This document shows, piece by piece, positions 55,683 to 64,000 of a stretch of 64,000 nucleotides of DNA (its first letter is position 1; each line of letters begins with the position of its first letter). The translations under genes were made by a program, and so were the position numbers. The notes beneath the pieces are model-generated. The model was not told the origin of the DNA. It saw only the letters and a list, made by a program, of their open reading frames with translations, and made no database searches. The DNA comes from Collinsella aerofaciens (lineage in GTDB: Bacteria; Actinomycetota; Coriobacteriia; Coriobacteriales; Coriobacteriaceae): contig NZ_SPFY01000002.1 in the NCBI RefSeq assembly GCF_005844325.1, positions 1 through 64,000 of the forward strand, given 5' to 3'.

Positions 55683-57455
55683 ATGTTTAAGAGGTTTCTT
55701 TCGTATTACGAGCCCCAGATGGGGCTTTTTGTTGCTGATACTGTTTGTGCTCTGGTGCTTGCCGCCATTGACCTGGCGTTCCCCATTATCCTGCGCAATT
55801 TGACCGGTGGGCTGTTTACTCAGGGTCAGGCTGCTATTATGCAGGCGCTCGGCATGATCGCGGTGGGCTTGGTGCTGATGTATGCCGTCCGCTGCGCCTG
55901 CCGCTATTTTGTGAGCTATTGGGGTCACGTGATGGGCGCGCGTATGGAGTCCAAAATGCGCGAGGACCTGTTTGACCAGTATGAGCGCTTTAGCTTTGCA
56001 TACTTCGACCGCAACAGCTCGGGCGACATGATGAGCCGCGTGGTCAACGACCTGTTCGATATCTGCGAGGCGGCGCACCACGTGCCCGAGTGGATCATCA
56101 TCTGCGGCATCGAGATCATCGGCTCGTTTGTGATCCTCTTTACCATTGCCCCGGTGCTGGCGCTCGCCATGGCCGTGGTGACGGCGGCGTTTGCGGTCAT
56201 CATGTTTTGGCAGAACATGCGTATGCGCGAGGTTTTTAGCGACAACCGCAAAAAGATCAGCGGCATCAATGCGCAGCTGCAGGATTCGCTTGCGGGCATG
56301 CGCGTAGTCAAGAGCTTTGCCAACGAGGAGACCGAGCGCGCCAAGTTCCGTGCCTCTAACGATCGCTACCTTTCGTCCAAGGAGAACATGTATCACGCCA
56401 TGGGCGTCTATACCGCGACGTATGGCCTGCTCTCGGGTGTGCTCTATGTGATCGTGGTGCTGCTGGGCGGCTGGCTGGTCGCCCAGGGACAGCTGCAGGC
56501 GGTCGATATGGCGACCTTTGCACTCTATATTTCGCTGTTCTGCACGCCGCTCGAGACGCTCGTCAATTCGGCCGAAACGTATCAGAAGGCTATCGCCGGC
56601 TTTAAACGTATGGACGAGGTGCTCTCGACCGCGCCGGATATCCAGGACAAGCCGGGCGCTACGGATCTGCAGGTGACTGCCGGCGCCGTGGAGTATCACG
56701 ACGTGTGCTTTAACTACGAGGATGTCGAGCTGGGCGAGGGCTATGCCGACGAGCGTCCCGTTATCGACCATATGAATCTGTCCATCAAGCCCGGGCAGAC
56801 CATCGCGCTGGTTGGCCCTTCGGGCGGTGGCAAGTCCACGACCTGTTCGCTGCTGCCGCGCTTTTATGACGTGGCTGCCGGATCCATTAGCATCGACGGC
56901 CAGGACGTGCGCGATGTGACGCAGCAGAGCCTGCGCCGCGCCATCGGCCTGGTGCAGCAGGATGTCTATCTATTTGACGGTACGATTGGCGAGAACATCG
57001 CCTACGGCAAGCCGGGCGCCACGGCAGAAGAGATCGCCGAGGCCGCCCGTCGCGCCAACATCGATGCCTTTATCGAGTCGCTTCCGCAGGGCTACGACAC
57101 CGTGGTGGGCGAGCGCGGCAGCCGTCTTTCGGGCGGACAGAAGCAGCGCGTTGCCATCGCGCGCGTGTTTCTCAAGAACCCCAAGATCCTGATTTTGGAC
57201 GAGGCGACGAGTGCTTTGGATAACGAGAGCGAGGAGGCGGTGCAGGAGTCACTCGAAGAGCTGGCACGCGGCCGCACCACGATTATTATCGCCCACCGTC
57301 TTTCGACCATTAAGCATGCCGATGAGATTGCGACCGTTGAGCATGGTCGCGTTGTGGAGCGTGGCACGCACGAGGAGCTTCTCGCCCGTGGCGGCACCTA
57401 TGCCCGTTACTATCGAATGCAGTTCGAAGGTGCGCGTGCGCACGAGCTCGACTGA
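55683..57455 (+). CDS. ABC exporter (fused permease and ATPase)
   Basis: This 590-residue half-transporter has six membrane segments (about 12-300) and an ATPase domain (about 340-580): Walker A GPSGGGKST, Q-loop VQQDVYLFDG, signature LSGGQKQR, Walker B ILILDEATSALD and H-loop AHRLST. It resembles MdlB/MsbA-type lipid or drug exporters. As a half-transporter it must form a dimer; with no second half nearby, a homodimer is likely. The substrate cannot be told. A single-pass membrane protein follows after 19 bases. Confidence 0.9.
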   Translation: MFKRFLSYYEPQMGLFVADTVCALVLAAIDLAFPIILRNLTGGLFTQGQAAIMQALGMIAVGLVLMYAVRCACRYFVSYWGHVMGARMESKMREDLFDQYERFSFAYFDRNSSGDMMSRVVNDLFDICEAAHHVPEWIIICGIEIIGSFVILFTIAPVLALAMAVVTAAFAVIMFWQNMRMREVFSDNRKKISGINAQLQDSLAGMRVVKSFANEETERAKFRASNDRYLSSKENMYHAMGVYTATYGLLSGVLYVIVVLLGGWLVAQGQLQAVDMATFALYISLFCTPLETLVNSAETYQKAIAGFKRMDEVLSTAPDIQDKPGATDLQVTAGAVEYHDVCFNYEDVELGEGYADERPVIDHMNLSIKPGQTIALVGPSGGGKSTTCSLLPRFYDVAAGSISIDGQDVRDVTQQSLRRAIGLVQQDVYLFDGTIGENIAYGKPGATAEEIAEAARRANIDAFIESLPQGYDTVVGERGSRLSGGQKQRVAIARVFLKNPKILILDEATSALDNESEEAVQESLEELARGRTTIIIAHRLSTIKHADEIATVEHGRVVERGTHEELLARGGTYARYYRMQFEGARAHELD

Positions 57456-57474
57456 TTGATATGACAGGAAGTTT

Positions 57475-58440
57475 ATGGCTGACAAGAACCCTTTGACTCC
57501 GGAAGAAGTGACGGAGTTATTCTCCGAAATCGATGCATCCGGCGTCTTGGATCCCACGCTCGCCAAAAAGCGTACCGAGCGCATGCGTGAGAAGGAGGCT
57601 GCGGCCAAGCGCGGTGACAAAGCGGCGCTAGCACAGCTGCGCAGCGAGGACCGCGCGAGCCAGGCAAAACATATCGACCCGCTGTCCGAGGACGATCCTT
57701 CGGGCTCGCAGGTGAGCCATACCATTACGAAGACCGCGATGGCCGTGGTCATCGGTATTTTGGTGCTGATCGTGGGCATGCAGATCGGCTACGGCGTGAT
57801 GCGCCGTCTGAATACCGCCAACCTGTCCGAGAGCGTTTCGGTTGATACCGTTTCTACAGCACTCAAGGGTGGACTCGAGTGGGGCAACGGCTTTACGCAG
57901 TTCCCGCTCGACTTTACCGTCGATGAAGCCGATGAGCGTACGGGCACGGTCGAGGTGACGGTGTTGGACACATCGTCTGCCAACGAGCTCGAGCTGCTGT
58001 CCAACGGGCAGATCCAGGCCGCGGCGCTTGCGACCAACGCGCTGCTCAACGACAAGATCGACCGCGTGGTGTATAACGTTCACGCCTATATCGACGAGGA
58101 TAGCAACATTCAGCACGATTCCTTCTTTGGCATGTTCCCCGCGCGGGGCCACCAGAGCGCCATTTTGACGTTCGTGTGGACCAAGAGCTCATCCAACGCC
58201 ACGAGTATCGACTGGAAGATGCGCATCGTGAGTATGGATGACACCATCGCCGAGCGCATTCAGAAGCAGGTGAACTCGGTGTCGTCGTTGATTGAGGACC
58301 CGGTGGTGAGCCAGACCAAGATTGACGAGGAAAAGGCCGAGCGTGACCTGGAACATCGTCTGCATGGCCGCGAGATTTTCCGCGGCGGCAAGCCCGATCG
58401 CACACCGTCCGAACTGCTGGAGCAGGACAAGAGAAAGTAA
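57475..58440 (+). CDS. single-pass membrane protein, unknown
   Basis: This 321-residue protein has a charged cytoplasmic helical N-terminus (about 1-82), one membrane segment (about 86-108, MAVVIGILVLIVGMQIGYGV) and an extracytoplasmic domain (about 115-320) with mixed strands and helices. I do not recognise a family. GACAGGAAG precedes the ATG. Co-transcription with the ABC exporter suggests a shared envelope role. A terminator follows. Confidence 0.75.
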   Translation: MADKNPLTPEEVTELFSEIDASGVLDPTLAKKRTERMREKEAAAKRGDKAALAQLRSEDRASQAKHIDPLSEDDPSGSQVSHTITKTAMAVVIGILVLIVGMQIGYGVMRRLNTANLSESVSVDTVSTALKGGLEWGNGFTQFPLDFTVDEADERTGTVEVTVLDTSSANELELLSNGQIQAAALATNALLNDKIDRVVYNVHAYIDEDSNIQHDSFFGMFPARGHQSAILTFVWTKSSSNATSIDWKMRIVSMDDTIAERIQKQVNSVSSLIEDPVVSQTKIDEEKAERDLEHRLHGREIFRGGKPDRTPSELLEQDKRK

Positions 58441-58447
58441 GACGTCA

Positions 58448-58486
58448 TCATCCCGCGTGAGCCACAAGCCTCGCGGGATGATTTTT
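58448..58486 (+). terminator. terminator overlapping an inverted repeat
   Basis: The stem CATCCCGCG / CGCGGGATG is followed by ATTTTT. The T-run is shared with the left arm of the inverted repeat at 58478-58584. Confidence 0.8.
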
Positions 58487-58584
58487 CTGGGACGGGGATT
58501 AAAAAATCATTCTGTCATGTATGCAGTTGGCGACAAAGCTCTGCTCTCAGAATGATTTTTTAATCCCCGTCCCAGAAAAATCAT
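58478..58584. repeat. 107-bp inverted repeat with perfect 37-bp arms
   Basis: The arms 58478-58514 and 58548-58584 are exact reverse complements around a 33-base loop. It contains GGGACGGGG and AT-rich runs. It lies between the unknown membrane protein gene and carA and has no coding potential. Confidence 0.93.
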
Positions 58585-58683
58585 TATGCATAGAAAGTCA
58601 TAATTATCATTTCGTAAACATTTCGATGAAATTAACGCCATGAGGCATGCTTGCGGTTACAATACCGCGAGGCCTAACTACAC

Positions 58684-58714
58684 ACCTTTAAGCCGGTCCT
58701 GTGAGACCGGGAAG
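58684..58714 (+). promoter_or_regulatory. pyrR: PyrR-binding-like leader hairpin before carA
   Basis: CCTTTAAG is followed by CCGGTCCTGTGAGACCGG, a hairpin with the UCC-N-GNGAG loop pattern of PyrR-binding sites. AAGG(AG) right after the stem is the carA ribosome binding site. Folding or PyrR binding should block translation when UMP is plentiful, as proposed for mycobacterial pyr leaders. The gene for PyrR is not in the window; the symbol marks the presumed ligand protein only. Confidence 0.6.
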
Positions 58715-58721
58715 GAGAATT

Positions 58722-60161
58722 ATGGCGAACAACCATACCGCGGGCGCTGCCGCCCGCACCTTCGCGCCCAGCGAGCTTTGCCAGCGCATGCTGGCCAAAA
58801 CCAGCAAGGGCACCTGCGGTCCCTGCATCCTGTATCTTGAGGATGGGACCATTTTTTATGGACGTGCATGCGGCGCCGAGGGCACCGCGACCGGCGAAGT
58901 CTGCTTCAACACCTCGCTCGAGGGCTACTTTGAGGTCATGACCGACCCGAGTTATGCCGGCCAAATCGTAACCATGACCTATCCGCAGATCGGCAACTAC
59001 GGTATCGACGAGACCGACGTCCAGTCGGCCTTCCCCGGCGACGCCGTGCGCCCTGCGAGCGCTCCGGCTATGCGCGGCATGATCGTTCGCGACATGTGCG
59101 CCACGCCTTCTAACTGGCGCTCGGCCGTCAGCGTGCCGGAGTACCTGCGTGCACACGGCATCGTCGCTATCGAGGGCGTCGACACCCGCGCCCTGGTGCG
59201 CCACCTGCGCGACAACGGCTCCAAGATGGGCATTATCTCGACCGAGATCTTCGATGTCGACGAGCTTGCCGAGCGTCTGGCCGCAGCGCCCGCGCTGGTA
59301 GGCGAGAACCTGGTCAAGACCGTAAGTTGCCCCGCGCCTCACGAGTTTGCCGCCGTCGACCTGCCTGCCACGCATGACTTTGCGCTTTCGACTGCCGCTC
59401 CTGCCCGTCACAAAGTGGTCGCCTACGACTGCGGTGTGAAGCGCGGCATTCTGGAGGGGCTGGTCCGCGCCGGCTGCGACCTTACCGTCGTGCCGTGGGA
59501 CACGCCCGCGAGTGAGGTGCTCGACATGAATCCCGACGGCGTCTTTTTGTCCAATGGCCCCGGCGACCCCGACGCCGTGGTGGAGACCTACGAGCAGGTG
59601 CAGCAGCTGATCGGCAAGGTGCCGGTCTTTGGCATTTGCCTGGGCCATCAGATGATCAGCCTGGCCTGCGGCGCCCAGATGGAAAAGCTTAAATTCGGTC
59701 ACCGCGGTGGCAACCAGCCGGTCATGAACCTGGTAAGCCGTCGCGTGGAGATTACCGCGCAAAACCATGGCTTTGGCCTGCTGTTCCCCAGCCTGGGCAA
59801 GCTTGTCCCCGAGCTTTCCGGCGGCGAGACCGAGCATGCGGCCGATGGAGATCTGCGCGTCTGGGTGCGCCGCGGAATCGCGCCGGTCGTGATGAACGAG
59901 CGCTTTGGCCGCATTCGCCTAACACATGTGAACCTCAACGACGGCACCGCCGAGGGTATCCAGCTGCTCGACGCCCCGTGCTTCTCGGTCCAGTACCACC
60001 CCGAGGCCTCGCCTGGCCCCACCGATGCCCACTATCTCTTTACCGCCTTTACGCGACTCATGGACGGCGAGGAGAACTACCTGGACATCGACACCGCGAA
60101 GGACCGCCTTGCCGGCTGGAACTTTGCTGAGTCCGAGACCGCTGAGACCGAGGAGAACTAA
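58722..60161 (+). CDS. carA: carbamoyl-phosphate synthase small subunit
   Basis: CarA releases ammonia from glutamine for carbamoyl phosphate synthesis (pyrimidines and arginine). The protein has the N-terminal CarA domain ([39 protein letters not shown]) and the class I amidotransferase domain with Cys in GICLGHQ and His/Glu in YHPEASPGP. At 479 residues it is about 100 longer than usual, with an N-terminal extension of about 40, an insertion of about 55 between the NHGF and HVNLNDGT motifs and an acidic tail. AAGGAG precedes the ATG. carB follows after one base. Confidence 0.95.
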   Translation: MANNHTAGAAARTFAPSELCQRMLAKTSKGTCGPCILYLEDGTIFYGRACGAEGTATGEVCFNTSLEGYFEVMTDPSYAGQIVTMTYPQIGNYGIDETDVQSAFPGDAVRPASAPAMRGMIVRDMCATPSNWRSAVSVPEYLRAHGIVAIEGVDTRALVRHLRDNGSKMGIISTEIFDVDELAERLAAAPALVGENLVKTVSCPAPHEFAAVDLPATHDFALSTAAPARHKVVAYDCGVKRGILEGLVRAGCDLTVVPWDTPASEVLDMNPDGVFLSNGPGDPDAVVETYEQVQQLIGKVPVFGICLGHQMISLACGAQMEKLKFGHRGGNQPVMNLVSRRVEITAQNHGFGLLFPSLGKLVPELSGGETEHAADGDLRVWVRRGIAPVVMNERFGRIRLTHVNLNDGTAEGIQLLDAPCFSVQYHPEASPGPTDAHYLFTAFTRLMDGEENYLDIDTAKDRLAGWNFAESETAETEEN

Positions 60162-60162
60162 T

Positions 60163-63582
<3,420 letters not shown>

Positions 63583-63626
63583 CTTGGTTGTGCCGTGTGC
63601 TGCAGAAGGGGCTTTGTGCGTCCGGT

Positions 63627-63851
63627 GGCAATCAGGGTTCCGGCAACGGTGGGCAGACATCCGGCGGTTCGAACGATGGCGCCCAGGCGGGAAAGCCCGC
63701 TGGTGACAAGGCTCAGGGTGGCAAGTCCGCTAACTCACTTGCGAGCACCGGTGATCAAACGGTGGCGACCGTCGCCGCGATCGGCGGCCTGGGTGCCGCG
63801 ATCGCCGCAATCGGAGTCTTCCTTGCTCGTTTCCGCCGCAAGGAAGACTAG
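63627..63851 (+). pseudogene. orphan C-terminus of an LPxTG-like surface protein
   Basis: The frame reads a Gly/Ser/Asn/Lys-rich stretch, then LASTG, a hydrophobic helix (VATVAAIGGLGAAIAAIGVFL) and RFRRKED, a typical sortase sorting signal. There is no start, signal peptide or binding domain; the frame upstream reads into the carB palindrome region. It is the tail of a wall-anchored protein whose body is missing, through deletion, recombination or a misassembly. Confidence 0.7.
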
Positions 63852-63883
63852 CGCGAGCGATTGACAATCGCACACGTTTCCCA

Positions 63884-63917
63884 AGAGGGCCGCGGTAACC
63901 GTCGCGGCCCTCACTTT
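63884..63917 (+). terminator. hairpin after the orphan surface-protein tail
   Basis: The stem GAGGGCCGCGG / TCGCGGCCCTC is followed by ACTTTACC, a weak T-run. Nothing further is seen to the window end. Confidence 0.55.
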
Positions 63918-64000
63918 ACCGGAGCGGTCTGAGGACTCGCGTCTTTCGCTTCGGACTGCTGCGCAGGGTCAATCAGGCGGAGATCTCACCCGTGTCGGGT

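Overview
The window is a GC-rich chromosome segment spanning the replication origin. It is most consistent with a Coriobacteriia actinobacterium, and I infer Collinsella or a close relative. The reasons are gene order (rpmH-rnpA-yidD-yidC-jag-rsmG-parA-parB on one side, dnaA-dnaN-recF-DUF721-gyrB-gyrA on the other), an actinobacterial tRNA-Ile/tRNA-Ala cluster after gyrA, frequent GTG/TTG starts, and WYL and DUF559 families. No database search was possible, so the genus is an inference.

Left of the origin (1-29 kb) most genes run on the minus strand, away from the origin: a possible rRNA leader at the edge, tRNA-Lys, an M29 aminopeptidase, a small membrane protein with purC, a two-component system, a Tat lipoprotein with a TSCPD protein, purB, tRNA-Gly, an M28-like membrane protein, a DinG-type helicase-exonuclease with ddl, then the parB-parA, rsmG, jag, yidC, yidD, rnpA, rpmH block. 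Plus-strand exceptions are a 1143-residue thioester/SpaA LPxTG adhesin, a WYL regulator pair and rlmN.

The origin (26-35.6 kb) has three perfect parS sites at an exact 39-bp period, non-canonical DnaA-box-like repeats on both sides of dnaA, an AT-rich candidate unwinding element before dnaN, and an undescribed GHKL ATPase with a C-terminal winged helix directly upstream of dnaA. The DnaA recognition helix carries unusual substitutions.

Right of the origin most genes run on the plus strand: gyrB, gyrA, tRNA-Ile/Ala/Ile, a DUF151-typA cluster, rpsF-ssb-rpsR-rplI, dnaB, purA, purD, a Nudix hydrolase, an ABC exporter with a single-pass membrane protein, and carA-carB behind a PyrR-like leader. 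A minus-strand island (44.6-48.3 kb) holds a bactofilin-like membrane protein, a TRIC-type channel, a DUF559/PD-(D/E)XK nuclease bracketed by two copies of a 55-bp palindrome, and two tRNA-Ser genes. The right edge has a rearranged junction where the carB 3' end meets a palindrome and the orphan tail of a sortase-anchored protein.

The intergenic spaces are rich in long inverted repeats and in tRNA-tail duplications with a shared hairpin-rich module. These, the origin ATPase and the nuclease/palindrome pair are the most promising leads. There is no CRISPR array, integrase, transposase or complete prophage.
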